Source of the DNA: Camelus bactrianus
Taxonomy: Eukaryota > Chordata > Mammalia > Artiodactyla > Camelidae
Assembly (NCBI RefSeq): GCF_048773025.1
Contig: NC_133573.1
Coordinates: forward strand, 1,875,001 to 1,939,000
DNA: 64,000 nucleotides
Direction of reading: 5' to 3'
Part shown: piece by piece, positions 33,726 through 46,501 of the stretch
Numbering within the stretch: the stretch's first letter is position 1
Layout: each line of letters starts with the position of its first letter
Made by a program: the position numbers and the translations under genes
Notes under the pieces: model-generated
What the model was told of the DNA's origin: nothing
The model's database searches: none
The model's input: only the letters and a program-made list of their open reading frames with translations

Positions 33726-34366
33726 TGGCAAATCACATATAAGTTCTTGTCTAGTAATAACTATGTTTCCAAAAATGCTGAGAATGATGGCGTGAAACAG
33801 TTGTCTCACAATTTATTTCCTGCATCACATTTCTGTATTTCCAGATTGTGCCCGCAGAACTTGAAAGCTGTCAGGCGGTGACCAGCACACCTCTACTCAG
33901 ATTTAGTCCTATATGAGAAATTGGACCAGATCGATCCACTCTTGCATTGGAAAGTAAAAGTGCATCGGGTCACATACATCCCACCCTTTAGATTAAGGTT
34001 TTGTTACTCCAGAAATCTCCAGGTAGAATGCAGCTGCTTCCAGGGAGTTAGCATTGATCAAGATTATGAAACATTGGCTTATTAAATGCTGTTTAGATTT
34101 CTTTTTAGCATAACATAATTCGACTTACAGTGAGGAATGGAACAATGAAGTCTAATTAAGGCAGGAAGATTCCAAAAGAAGCAGCATTAACAAGGTAATG
34201 CTGGTCCAGTGGAGGCCGCCTGGCAGCCAAAGGGGCAAGACCCACAAGTGAAAGATACGGAGGTGAAATGTCAAAAAGGAGGGACTGGGAGCCAAAGAGA
34301 AACCATCCTGTTCCCAGAGCCTAGAGCAAGCTCTGAGTTAAATATAACAGGACAGGACAGTTGAGT

Positions 34367-34410
34367 TTTGAGTGTGTGCGTGTGTGTGCGTGCGTGTGTG
34401 CGTGAGAGAG
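34367..34410. repeat. (TG/CG)n alternating tract
   Basis: 'gagtgtgtgcgtgtgtgtgc' and 'gtgcgtgtgtgcgtgagaga' form an alternating purine-pyrimidine stretch with CG steps, a type known to favour Z-DNA. Confidence 0.9.
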
Positions 34411-34942
34411 AAGAAAGGAAGTGACAACAAGGAGGAGTTTTCTGCTCACCTCGTTGTGCAGGGTATGCTGTCTTGCTATTAATATTAAGCTGGGTAGAGA
34501 TAACAGAAGATTGCATAGAATTATCCTCAACATTTTTTGTATTTGCTTTGTTTCACTTTGTCTCACCAGAGATTACATTTTTGCATCACCAGGTGCAAAA
34601 TAAAACGTCATCCCAGGGATAGACATGGAGACGTGCACACCCAAAGGGGACTTCACACCCTCGAAGCTAGAGGTGGCTCAGGGTGCCCACCAGTGAGCCA
34701 TTATTTGGAGGCGCCATTAAGTTTCAAATGAGGACTTGACTAATCTGTATCTTTCAATGAGAGCAGTTATAGTGTTTTTTTAAAATGGTATTAGGCCAAT
34801 ATATTTTCTATTATACAGAATCATGTTTTGTTTCCTGAATTATTCTAGGAGACAAACCAGCTTGCACCTCAAGAGTGACACAGTGAAATATTTATGTTGG
34901 CACTGGATTTGATTATTGAAGTGCTCTTTGCTCTTCCTGCAG

Positions 34943-35028
34943 GCAGACTGCTTGTTTGTGAACATTCTGAGCGGGGCAGCAGTGGCTTGCTCCGGCAAGG
35001 CCGCAGCTGCCTTCTGCCGCAGCACAAG
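34943..35028 (+). other. Candidate 86-bp internal exon
   Basis: A pyrimidine-rich acceptor ('tttgctcttcctgcag', AG at 34941-34942) precedes an 86-bp segment that is open in one frame (A-D-C-L-F-V-N-I-L-S-G-A-A-V-A-C-S-G-K-A) and ends AAG/GTGATG (GT at 35029-35030). The segment is GC-richer than its flanks. A second frame is also open across it, and the minus strand is open at 34840-35118, so the coding signal is weak. I know no protein with this peptide. It could be a conserved non-coding element or chance. Confidence 0.2.
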
Positions 35029-36169
35029 GTGATGCTGCTTTCCGGGCTGTGCTTTGAATAGATTTTGTTCTGTGGAGCATGTATTAGGCAGACAAATTTT
35101 TTGGTGATCTGCTCCCACTGCTCTGACTCTTGCCTCTGGCTGTCTTTGAAAGATTTTACAAATCTTTTGCCTCTGGGCTCTTCATGCTTGTTGGTGACTC
35201 TCAGAAAGTTTTCCTGCTGATAACATGTTTTCTCTGAAAGTCAATAATAGTAGGTTATTAGATAATGCCACCAACTGCAAGGGCGCTTGTAAGGTTCAAG
35301 TTCCATCATATAAGCAACAGGAAACTAATCACCTGTATCTGTAAAAACACCCTTTCTCCCACCCGTTGCTGCTTAAGGCTTATCTGGCTTTGTATGCCAG
35401 CTCTTCGTTTGAATCCAAATTAAATTTCCTCCTCAGACTTAAAAGTAATGAAAAAGCAGCAGCTTGATTCTATAGACTCTTTGCAGTTGTCTTTCCCGCT
35501 TCTCTCTCTGCTTACGCCTTTGAGAACCTCGAGACTGGTTTTGGTTTGTGTCTTCCTTTAACTCTGTGTCACCTCCACCCCCCCCCCCTTTTTTTCCCCA
35601 AAGATTAGTCTTTTCCTCTGGCTGTTGTATCCTCTTTATTGGCTTTTCAGTCCTACCCTTTTTTTTTCTTTCCACACTTACGTTTAAAACATCTCTTACA
35701 GAAAGTGCTCTTTAATTCATGTTCTTTAAATTGCTGAATCGTTATAATACTATTCTCTGTTTTATCATTTCTGGTTTTTAGTTGCCTATCTCTTCAATTA
35801 TTTCAGTCCATATTTTATCCATATATTTATTTTGCACTTTTCACATACTTGCATAGGAGTTTTATACTAAAACTGCAGTTATTTGAAAAATTTCAATATG
35901 ATTTGGAAAACTAAAGATACGCAGTTTTATTACTTTCCAATACAACTGGTAGCACAAACAAATTTATGAGAGGGCTATCAGGAAACTGGCATAATTTTCC
36001 ACCAGCGGTCCTCCAGGGCATCAGTGAATAGAGTAAGAGCAGGTGCACTGTGTACACTTACATGCAAGGTTGATAATTAACTATATGGAGGTCACATATC
36101 TGTGTCTGAATTAATTTGGTTTTGGAAATAGTAATTCACTTCTAAATGTACTTTTAAACTTTTATAACA

Positions 36170-36812
36170 GTTGCTTTTTTTAATTGATGTATAGTCAGTT
36201 TACAATGTGTCAATTTCTGATGTACAGCATAATAGTTCAGTCATACATGTACATATATTCACTTTCATAGTCTTTTTCATTATAGGTACTACAAGATTTT
36301 GCATATAGTTCCCTGTACTATACAGTAGAAACTTGTTTATCTATTTTATATATAGTAGTTAATATCTGCAAATCACAAACTCCCAATTTATTGCTTCCCA
36401 CCTCCGTCCCCCCACTGTGACCATAAGTTTGTTTTCTATGTCTGTGAGTCTATTTCTGTTTTGTAAATAACTTCATTTGTCTTTTTTTTAAGATTCTACA
36501 TATAAGTGATATCATATGGTATTTTCCTTTCTCTTTCTGGCTTACTTCCCCTAGAATGACGATCTCCAGGTCCATCCATGTTGCTGCAAATGGCATTATT
36601 TTATTCTATTTTATGGCTGAATAGTACTCCATTGTATAAATACACCACAGCTTCTTTATCCAGTCATCTGTCGATGGACATTTAGGCTGTTTCCATGTCT
36701 TGGCTATTGTAAATAGTTCTGCTGTGAACATTGGGGTGCAGGTGTCTTTTTAAATTAGAGTTCCATCCAGATACATGCCCAGGAGTAGGACTGCTGGATT
36801 ACAGGGTAGTCG
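36170..36812 (-). mobile_element. LINE-1 3' UTR and ORF2 end (antisense)
   Basis: The plus strand starts 'ttttttaattgatgtatagt', 'cagtttacaatgtgtcaatt', then 'agttccctgtactatacagt', 'gatctccaggtccatccatg', 'ttgctgcaaatggcattatt' and 'cattggggtgcaggtgtc', and stops at 'gactgctggattacaggg'. This is the reverse complement of a 5'-truncated L1 of about 640 bp. No clear target-site duplication. Confidence 0.92.
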
Positions 36813-38234
36813 TTGTTAGAATTCACACTCACGTGCTTTTGCGTTTCTTGCTTGTGTGTAAGTGATGCAAAGAGCTTCTGTTCATACGGTTCTCACTTTC
36901 TGTGCTGCTTTCGGCACTGTGGTGGACACTGCCATGCGGTGAGTCCCGCTGCTTCCTCTTCCTGGGGGCCGCATGATAGACTGTGGTTCCCAGGTGAGTG
37001 GGGTCATGCATCTGAGTTCTAGGCGACAAAATGTGAGCAGAAGGGATGTAAGTCGTATTCTCAACTGACCCTCTCCTCCGAGAGTGAGGCTCCCTGTCCA
37101 GGTATCTACGATGGAGACACGCCCTGATCACAACTACGAGCCAGGGTTTAGGAAATAGAGCTACAATGTAGAGGGAGTTTTGTTCTTTCTCCCGAGAAGA
37201 GAGCTGCCCAAATGGGAAGGTTCATGTGCAGCTCCTGGAATTACTTTAAACCAAACCACATGCACCAAGTAGGGCTGCTGGAATCAAATACAGGATGCCT
37301 TGTTAAATATGAATTTCAAATAAGCAATGAGTAATTTTTTTAGTGTAAGTATGCCCGTACAATATTTGGAACATGTTTATACTAAAAAGGTTTTAGTTTA
37401 TCTAAAATCCAAATTGTACTGGGTGTCCTCAGTATTTGTCCTCAATATCCTCAGATTGACTTGCTAAACCTGATGACTCGACTCCAAAAAGACACTCGCA
37501 ATTGGAGAAATACTAGAACCCAGACAGCAGAGAGTATGGTTTTCTTCTTTTGTCCTGCTTGATTTTCTAGTTTTAGACACTTAGAAAATTCAGCATGCTT
37601 TTCTGTCTCAATGTAATGGTTTAATACAGGAGAAAAGTACCACTATTGTGAAATTTTGTAACTGTTGTTTTCCAAATCTCATTCATGCTTCCAATATTAT
37701 TTGTTGAAACAGAAGTTCCTAAAGTGTGTATTTTTAAAGGCTTGACTAATGTTAAAAATACAATCATGACTTTTTCAACTTTTTTCATTTTTGGCTGTTA
37801 AGAATACTTCGATAAGTTTTAAAAATACATATCTTGTTATAGTTTATGCAGAATTTCTTGCATTGATTGTACAGTTGCATCTCTCACTTTGCTGTTAATG
37901 TACCAACACCCTGTTTTATTTTCGGTAATGGCTTCTCACTGATAAGCCCAGAGTCAGACTCCGCCGGCCCCCCAGGACAGCCTGGGGTGCTGCGGACCCC
38001 GTGGGCCAGTGAGTGCTGACGCAGACTCGCAGGCTTGTGAGCGGCTCACCCTTGCAGCTTGTACATCCCGCGTATGCCGGTTGCGGACCTTCGCCCACTG
38101 GCATCTCAGACAGCCAAGGGCAAGTTATTGCCACAAAGCTCGGTGCTGCTTGCTAACAAAAGATAACATCTGTGCCATCTTTACCGTGGGCCTGACTGTG
38201 TGTTATATAAGCGCATGATGTTATACAGCACATT
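36813..38234. other. Unassigned sequence
   Basis: No gene recognised. A 100-codon minus-strand frame (36829-37131) lacks any known motif. Confidence 0.45.
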
Positions 38235-38385
38235 ATGTCTGTATATATACATATAACATATATACATAGTTTACGTATACACGTATAGTTATTTGTAAGA
38301 CATTCTATATAGTTTCATAGATGTATCATGTTTATAACTACATACACAGACACAAAATTCATGTATTTATATTTATATATATAAT
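38235..38385. repeat. TA-rich low-complexity stretch
   Basis: Repeated 'tatatatacatataacatat' and 'tttatatttatatatataat' motifs separated by less regular A/T-rich DNA. Confidence 0.8.
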
Positions 38386-38505
38386 GACCCTCAGCAGGGT
38401 CAGGAGGTTCATACCATTATTACCATCAGTTTAGAGATAAAAATCTGAGGCTTTTGGAAGTTGAGTAACTAGCTGAGGTCACTATCAGCACCACCAATGT
38501 AACTG
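38386..38505 (+). mobile_element. MIR fragment
   Basis: 'taccattattaccatcagtt', 'tagagataaaaatctgaggc', 'ttggaagttgagtaactagc' and 'tgaggtcactatcagc' follow the MIR central and 3' order. Confidence 0.75.
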
Positions 38506-38709
38506 TGTGTTAAATAAATAAGCAGATTCTAAGCAGTAACACAATGATGAAGATAAGGCGGCAGATTGTATAATTTCCCATAAACTGGAGAGGGGACAGC
38601 CCGACCCCTTGGCTGGGGAAGGGCCTCCTCAGGTCCAAGGTGACACGGTGCCGCTCTGCTCTGAGCAGCGGCCGTTGAAGGGTGTTGGAGGGCAGGGATG
38701 CTGGAGGGA

Positions 38710-38840
38710 GCCCTGGGCTGTCAGAGGACAGGTTTGAATTACAACTTCATCTGCTGGTTGTGTGGCTGAAGGCTTATCTCAATGTCTCTGAGCCTCAGTT
38801 TCCTCTTTTCAGGAAGCAAGAGAATGTGTAATTACACAAA
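38710..38840 (+). mobile_element. MIR fragment
   Basis: 'ggacaggtttgaattacaac', 'ttgtgtggctgaaggcttat', 'ctcaatgtctctgagcctca' and 'gtttcctcttttcaggaagc' match the MIR 5' half ('gggttcaaatcc...tgtgtgaccttgggcaag...ctgtgcctcagtttcctcatctg'). Confidence 0.8.
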
Positions 38841-39984
38841 TATTTTTTCACTCTGAAAATATTGTTTTCTGTCTTGTTCAGATTTGCTTGAGGAAATGTC
38901 CAGAAACACGCCACCCTCCTGAGAAAGGGTGCTCCAGTGAGGCGTTTCAGGCCTGGCCCCACTCACCAGTGGTGGGCACTGTTGTTGCGAAGTGTAGTTA
39001 CAGCTAATACAACGATGAAACTACTTTTTACATAAAAAGTGTTAATGCTTGAGCCGCTGGGAAAAGCTACAAGTATTTGTGATACACATTGTACATATGT
39101 TCATTATTTTTTTTAAAAATCGGCATTTTGAAAGGAAGGTTCTAGTTGGTCATGAAACTTACCGAAGGGCCACCTCCCCTGAGATGAGGGGAGGTGGTGT
39201 GCCATCAGAAACAGCCTTTGAATCAATTATGTCTTATTTTTGATGTGTCCATTTTTGCTATAGTTTTTCATATAAAAAGCCATAACTCAAAAGAATTACT
39301 TTTGTTTCCATAGTTCCTGCTTCAGAACGTTCTCCATTTGCACTAGTATTTTCACATACTGTGCAATTGGATGATTACACATTGGTCAGCTCATGGTTGA
39401 CGTGGGGGAAATGAAATGCATGTATTTCTATCTTGGAGACATTATAGGTACTGTCTTTATTTGGTGATTATCACGTGGCTCTAAATATTTGGGCAGACAA
39501 GGGCTCATTACCAGGCAAAGTACAAAGTTGTTGGAAAGGCTTCCAGGATCAGGCCCCATGTGTGGTATACAAAAATGACTCTCAGATACAGTACCTAACG
39601 CTGCCTCTGTGAACAGGAAATCACTGTCACTGATGGAAGCTGCCAAGTCAGGAAGCTTCTGGTTGCAAATTCACAATATCTCTGCCATGACTTTTCTCAG
39701 TAGAACTGCTTTGTGACCTTCCTCCCTCTCTCCCTAAACCAGTTTTGAATTCAATTCTCCCAAGTAATGTCTATGAAATTTAAATCACAGTCAGAACCCT
39801 AAATGAGAGGACGCAGTATTACCATTTTAGGCTTTGCAGGGCAATGTACGTTAGATCAGGGTTTCACAGCCTCTGTGCTGTGGCTGTCTGGGGCCAGATA
39901 GTTACTTCTTTGTTGTGGGGAGCTGTGCTGTGCACTGCAGGATGAGCAGGCTGTACCCACCACATGTCAGCACTCCCCACTTTG
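38841..39984. other. Unassigned sequence
   Basis: No gene or repeat recognised. Confidence 0.45.
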
Positions 39985-40835
39985 AGTGTGAGCTCTTTGT
40001 GTGTTCTTGAAGTTAAGCCTTTGTCAGTTGCATTGTTTGCAAATATTTTCTCCCAGTCTGTAGACTGTATTTTCATTTTGTTTATGGTTTCCTTTGCTGT
40101 GCAAAAGCGTATAAGTTTAATTAGGTCCAATTTGTTTATTTTTGCTTTCGTTTCCTTTGAGAGGCAGATGTAGAGAAATATTACCACAATTTATGTCAAA
40201 GAGTGTTCTGCCGATGTTTTCCTCTAAGAGTTTTATAGTGTCCAGTCTGACATGTAGGTCTTCCATCCATTTTGAGTTTATTTTTGTATATGGTGTTAGA
40301 GAATGTTCTAATTTCATTCTTTTACATGGAGCTGTCCAGTTTTCCCAGCACCACTTATCAAAGAGACTGTCTTTTCTCCACTGTATATTCTTGCCTTCTT
40401 TGTGGTAGGTCAATTGACCAAAAGTACATGGGTTTAATTCTGGATTTTCTATCCTGTTCCATTGATCTACATGTCTGTTTTGGGGCCAGTACCATACTGC
40501 TTTGATTACTGTAGCTTTGTAGTATTGTCTGAAACCAAGGAGCATGAGTTCTCCAGCTTCATTCTTCTTTCTAAAGATTGTTTTTGTTATTCAGGGTCTT
40601 TGTGTTTCCATATACATTTTAAAATTATTTGTTCTAATTTTGTGAAAAATGCCATTGGTATTTTGATAGGGATTGTATTGAATCTAGAGCTTGCCTTGGG
40701 TCACTTTAATATTGATTCTTGCAATCCAAGAGCAAGGTATATCTTGGTGTATCTTTCTGTCTGTTCGTGTTGCCTTCAGTGTCTTTCGTCAGAGTCTGAA
40801 AAGCTTTCAGAGTACCAGTCCTTGCCTCCTTGGGG
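39985..40835 (-). mobile_element. LINE-1 ORF2 internal fragment (antisense)
   Basis: The minus strand carries a long ORF2 stretch: 40117-40545 is open for 142 codons with [14 protein letters not shown] and [20 protein letters not shown], and 39864-40187 includes W-E-K-I-F-A-N-N-A-T-D-K-G-L. The plus strand begins at 'gtgagctctttgtgtgttct' and fades after 'ttcagagtaccagtcc'. It has no 3' UTR, so it is not a simple 5' truncation. It is better preserved than most copies here. Confidence 0.92.
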
Positions 40836-43480
40836 AAGTACCAGTGTACTTCTTACTGTGAGTGTCAACACATTTTCGTACATGGATAATACTCAAAAGT
40901 TTGAAACAATTGGGTTACAACAAGATTGGAATGGAAGTAGAACAAAGCAGCCCACACTAGACTCAGCAGTACTTTTCGTTCTATATATGAGAAAAAATCA
41001 ATCAGCATTTCCTCCACTGCTTGCTCTCAATCCCTATCTGCATAAAACTCAGTGTTACTGAGCCTGCCCAGCTAGTCCTTCTCTACTATGTCCACATCAC
41101 CTATGACCTCTCTTCCGTGTGCTGGCTGGCCTGTTGCCTTATAATTTTCACAAATGTAAGTAATTTCTCCGTTAGATATTAACAAGATTATATATGATGA
41201 ATAATGAATAAAAATGAATTGCAGCATTTCATCGTACCATATTCTTCCAGCTAAAACAGAAACCATATTGCTAAAGAAACTTTTGTACTTAAGACTCAAA
41301 GCTGCGTGTTGATGGATGTGCGTCTGGGGACGTATCTGGAAATACCTGTGATTAAGCCACATTGTGACTGTTTGTACAAACATGCTAAACATAGGAAAAA
41401 TCAGAAGCTAGTCTACTTTTAGGAAATGTTTTGGCTATTGTGCAAATACAGAATAATGTCCACAGACAAGGGTGTGAATCAACAAGTCCTTTGGATAGAA
41501 TCTTATAAGTACTAAGTATTTTTTGAAATAAAATATTTACATTAAATCCATCCATTAATATTTTTTGTGGCTGGAACCTTTCAATCCCTTCAAGTGTTTT
41601 GGAATTTCATACAGTTCATAGAAATCCAGTATTAAACCATATTTGTTCATCAGGACGCTTCTGTTCAATGCGTGGTATTTGACTTGAGCTAGTGAAGGAT
41701 TAAACTTTATAAGAGAAGAATAAACCCACCATGATTAGAGTTACTAATGGTTCCTCCTTAAGGAAGCTGTTACCCTCTACATTCAACAATCTTAATAATA
41801 GTAAAACAGTACAGTTCAATGTGTCCTATTTACCAAAGAAAAATCCCACAATTCTATTAGCCGTATCTGTTCTATATTTAACACAAAAAGCACGGCTATA
41901 GTAGACAAAGCCACATGTTCAAGAATGACGTTCTGGGTGCCTATCTTTTCTGATGCTCTGTCAAAGCCATTCTTTAAAAAGAAATAATATATTGCTAGGG
42001 ATAAAAACATGCTGTGAACTCATTATCTTCAACAAATATCTCTTGCTTTCTCAAGTCTTGACTCTCCGTGGCTTTCTTGTAGGAAGTAACCCTCAGCTTC
42101 CCACGAGCAACAGTAGACGGTCTTAATCACAGCTCCTGACCTGTGTGGTCCTGCATTTAATAAATCTATTTTGCGTAACCCTCTTGTTGACGCCATGTTG
42201 ACAGAACTCACTGAATTCCAGAATTTCTTGATGATGCCATTTGTCACCAGATCCTAAAGTCTCACACTTTGCAAATTCCTGTGTTAGGCCTCAGGGGACC
42301 CTAGAGTTAAATAATTCAGTTGCTGGGACTTGCTTTCTGGCCATATCACCAAGTCTTGTCATGAGTCTGCATCAATGGAAGTGTTTTCCTCAGTGCTCAG
42401 CTCTCACCCTAACCCACGTGCTCCCTCACAATTCTCTTCACTTAAGCCAGGAAACGTTCTGCAGTCACAGGAAAAGATGTGCTGTCAGTTGACTGAGACA
42501 GGACTGTAAATACTGGCCCATGATTTCAAGTGAGAAAGATGAAATTAGAGCCATTTTCCATTTTCTCGTCTCCCTGGAGGCCAGTTTTATTATGAAGTAA
42601 ATTTCCAGCAGTTCCCAGAATTCCACTTCTGACCCTTGCTCTGTGGTCATAAACACAGCAACTTCTTACAGCCTATTTTACAACTCTTCAAGGGAGTCCG
42701 TGATTTGGAACAGAGCCTCTAACTTAACACACATTGTCCATGCGTTCAAGTAGCGCTGTGGCCCGGCTCGAGAGATAAAGGGTGAATGATCGACCCTGCC
42801 TTGTTCTTTGCTACTTTGGACCCTGTGGTGGCACAGCTGATGCCGCCTTCCTTGCTGGTTTCTGTGGTCAGGTTCTCAGGGCCCGTCTTCCCCCCTGAAA
42901 TGAGGTTGTGGTGCATGACTGCCGTTCTGTAGGGGATGATTTAGTCCTTGCCAGCCAAAATTTTTTCATAGCTAGAGGTATTCATTTGATGATGCTAAAA
43001 TTAAGAAATTAAGAAAAAATGTGATTGCTAGACCCAATAAATCTTATAATTTCTATCACTATGTTGGCTTGACACAGTGCAGTTGTGTGCTGTTAACGTT
43101 GCAGTTAAACTCCTTCCTTCTCAGACAGTTCGATTGTTCCAACACTTCAGTAAAAATAATTCTTATTCCTGGAATAGAGGAAATGAGTAGCTGTGTTGAG
43201 GTTCAGAGAGTTTAAATTTCTGGTATTTCAAATAATGAGCCATTTATCAGAGCCTGATCATTTCTAAATACTCGAGGTTTTTCCTATTTAGGAAGGAAAC
43301 CACTCAAGCACAACATCTCCACCCTAAGGGGAGGCTATCGTCTAGCAGGTCCTTTCACGTGATTAGAGGACCCACTTCTTCTGATAATGTTTTCACTCCT
43401 GTTAAATCACATAATTGTTCAGTTTAATTATCGAATGAGTTTAAGGAGTTACCAAACCCAAGCAAACTTATAGACGTGGT
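40836..43480. other. Unassigned sequence
   Basis: No gene or repeat recognised. Open frames up to about 100 codons (41072-41392 -) lack a known domain. Confidence 0.4.
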
Positions 43481-45954
43481 GAAAATAGAGAACACAGGGT
43501 GCAGTGTCCAGGGCCTTCGAGGCACTTGCTGTGCAGCGAGGGCAGCAGAGCACAGAATGTGGAAAAGCTGGGCGGTGCACAGGTCAGTTACAACGCGACT
43601 CAACAGCAGGAGGGGCGTTAACGAGGCATCCGTTAACTAATCGATAAATGGAAGGTGTTGGTTTGCTTTGACTACGCTTTGGCTCCGAGTGGCAGCGAGG
43701 AGAGGAGCACACTGAATTTACTGCTGCGCACACCCGCCTGCTTCTGACGTCCAGGACACAGCCACAGCGACAGCCCCGTGGTACAGAATGGTGCTGCGGG
43801 GGCCCGTTTTCTCTGGTTCTCTGTAATTGATGCTGTTTTTAGGATAACAACTCCAAAGTCCTAGGTCTGCCAGCCCCCCATCCCAGCTCTAAACCCTTAT
43901 AACAAGAAGCTCCAACGGCTTGCAGGAAAAAAGTCCTCACTGGGATCCAAGCCCAAATTTAGAGCACGGATGCTGTGATTATTTTCCTCTGCAAGCTGCT
44001 GGGTGTCAGCTATGAACAGAAGAAATACTTACGAAAACTTCTGTCCTTTGAGCTTTACTTTCCAAAACTGAAGTGCAGATATTCTAGTAAAGGACCGACG
44101 TACAAGGAAACTAAACACCCGGTGTCCGTATTTCCTCTTTAAGTGAAGTTATCAAATACCACTTGAGAACCAGGAAGTGGGATACACTTCAAGATGCTTT
44201 TGACTCTAAACCCCGAAGTATTTAGGGTCGTGTCTATGTGAAACTAGAGCAAAGCATGAAATTTTTAAACAGTAATTTGGACATTCTTTCTTCAGGTGCC
44301 AAACAACTGGGGATTTCCAAATATGATAATAAAGTGTGTTCTTCATGTTACATAAACATTAATGAAAAAATCTCTCATGGTAACAGTTTTGGTATGAGAA
44401 ACAAAGGATAGTGCTTCTGATAATGAACCCACTTTTCTAATTAAGAACAAGAAGCTTCTGCAAAACCAGAAAGTTAGAGTTACACACAGTATCTTTAGAA
44501 AGCCAGCATTAAAATAAAGATAGCTGGAGTCAGTAATAGACAATATTGCCGGTAATTGTGTTAACAAAAATTAGAATTTCTTAGTACAGGTCTGTAAGAA
44601 AGCCTCTTGTTGCTGTATACATAGAAGTTCATGATTTTTAGTTTATTGGGGTGGGGTTGAGGGGTGTAGTCAAAAGGCGGCGTGATTTACAGGCTTCTGA
44701 AAAGAAACGTGTGTGTGCTGTCTCTGCAATTCTCCCAACGTTTCTTTGACCCCGTCACAGGCGCAGAGAAGAGAGGGGATCTTTACTGTTTCTATACAGG
44801 CAGCTTCTAGCCAGACAAGGCCGTAGCAACCCGGCTCTGTTGGGATACACCCAGCAGATGTCCAGCCTGGCCGGTCAGCCTGATCTTCTCAGCCTGATCG
44901 TATGCACCGTCCTTAACCAACTGGTACAGAGCTAAAGGTAGACCCACCCAGGGCCCAGGGTGCTTGCTCTTGGAAGAATGTGTGTTTCATTGTCTGCAAT
45001 ACAACAGTGTGTTCTTCTCACAACACAGAGCCGCTGCCTTAGTTCTTTCTTCGTCTCCTCTTTGACTTTTCTTTATTCCTTTCCTCCTTTTTTCCCTGAA
45101 ATTTATTGTTGGTAGTGGCCAGAGGAAAGAGAAAAGCAAAAAGAATCCTTCCAACTCCATTGTTGCTTCCGAAGAAGACATCCTTTCCTTGTACTGTGAT
45201 TTTATGATGTTGTGTCTATGTTTAATTTCTTGGAAGTTGGTTAGTATAATATAATATTTCTTTTGAAAAAATCGCTCCTGACATGTGGACTCGGGGACAA
45301 GGAGTGGAAAGTAGTGGGTAGGAGGAGGGAGGGGAGTTTCTTGCCCTAGGCATCTTTCAGTTTCTGTTCATGGAATAACTAAGAAAAATAAACCCTTGGA
45401 GGTTTCATTTGGCCTCACAGGTGGTCTCTGGGAATACAGCAGTGCCATTGCTAGTGTGTTTTCTGTTTCTTACTTGACAAAATGTGACACGTGTGCTTCG
45501 GATGGCAAAGGATGAGGGTCCCACCTGTGTCTTCACGTAGCTTCCTTTTCTGGAGGTTGCTTGCACGTGGCCACTCTGCAGCACACCCAGAGTCCACTGT
45601 TTCTGCATGAGGACACTCTTCCATCTCCTGCTTTACTGAAGCAAGAAGCAACGGGCACACTCCAGCCTGATGAGATTTTCTAAAGCAGCTTCCCTGGTTT
45701 TTCTAACGAGTATGCAAAGTTGAGAGGCTTATTTTGACCCAGTGCATTTCCAGATTTTCCCTAAGGAAAGCATCCACCAGCAAACAGACATTAGAAATCG
45801 ACCCAGATGGCTGAGAGTATGACCTCAGTAGAAACAGTAACCAAGTATTTGCAATTCTGTCCCATAAAAACTATGTTCTAAGTCTCTGCCTCTATTGGTG
45901 CTTCTCTGTTTTAGGCGGATCTTGTTCAGCCTACCACAGTGAGCCTTCAGACGG
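43481..45954. other. Unassigned sequence, slightly GC-richer at 43480-43820
   Basis: No gene recognised. The 43480-43820 stretch has more CpG than its surroundings but falls short of a CpG island by eye. Confidence 0.4.
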
Positions 45955-46470
45955 CGCTGCCTGCCTTCATTCTCTCTCACTTACAACCCATTTCCCACAC
46001 GGTAGTCAACACAGTTTTTCCATATTGCAATATGGAAACATTATCCTCAAGAAAGAAAGACAATATCTTCCCATTGTTTGTAGTTTTTTTAAGGTTCATG
46101 GTGTAGCATATCTGCCCTTGGCCTGATTCTCAGCCTTCTATTTGGCAAACTCTTTTTCAGTCTACGTAATCCTTAGTTAATACACTAATTGGCCTCTGAA
46201 TGTTGACACTCTTCCTGTAAGAGTCACTACCCTCAGATTTTCCCCCAAAGATTGTTCTTTTACATGTGTCCATATCATCCTCTTCCTTCCCCACCTTAGT
46301 CCTCATCACATTCTATTATGAGCACTGCATAACTCCTGTCATCTTCACCAGTCTACAGCTCCTTGAGTACAGGGGCATTGCCTGTCCTCTGAGTTTATAG
46401 CATCCCACAAGGGAAGAAGAACAGAAAAAATATTTAATAAATGTTTTTGAATGAATGAATAAATATGCTA
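45955..46470 (+). mobile_element. LINE-2 (L2) 3' end
   Basis: 'ggcgctgcctgccttcattc', 'cttggcctgattctcagcct', 'ccatatcatcctcttccttc', 'ctacagctccttgagtacag', 'gggcattgcctgtcctctga' and 'aataaatgtttttgaatgaa' follow the L2 3' order, including the terminal target-like 'ttgaatgaatgaa'. Diverged and non-coding. Confidence 0.75.
46017..46038. repeat. Perfect 22-bp palindrome
   Basis: The arm TTTCCATATTG is followed directly by its exact reverse complement. The symmetry breaks at the next base on each side. Confidence 0.95.
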
Positions 46471-46501
46471 GACACTCATATTGTGGTTCGCTGGCTGAAG
46501 G

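Larger units (their letters stand above)
33726..36169. other. Mostly unique sequence; possible exon at 34943-35028
   Basis: No known gene recognised. It holds a purine-pyrimidine alternating tract, a C-run followed by a T-run (35577-35596) and one exon-like segment, listed separately. Confidence 0.4.

Noticed and set aside
35439-35675. 78-codon Lys/Arg/Gly-rich protein
   Set aside because: Low-complexity translation of T/C-rich DNA including a C-run and T-runs.
36170-40835. A single L1 interrupted by 3.2 kb of foreign DNA
   Set aside because: The two antisense L1 pieces (36170-36812 and 39985-40835) are collinear but about 400 bp of ORF2 between them is missing, and no inserted element with duplications is recognisable; two separate events are simpler.
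40462-41061. 199-codon plus-strand frame
   Set aside because: Its first part is the antisense of L1 ORF2 and the rest is a chance extension into flanking DNA without a known domain.
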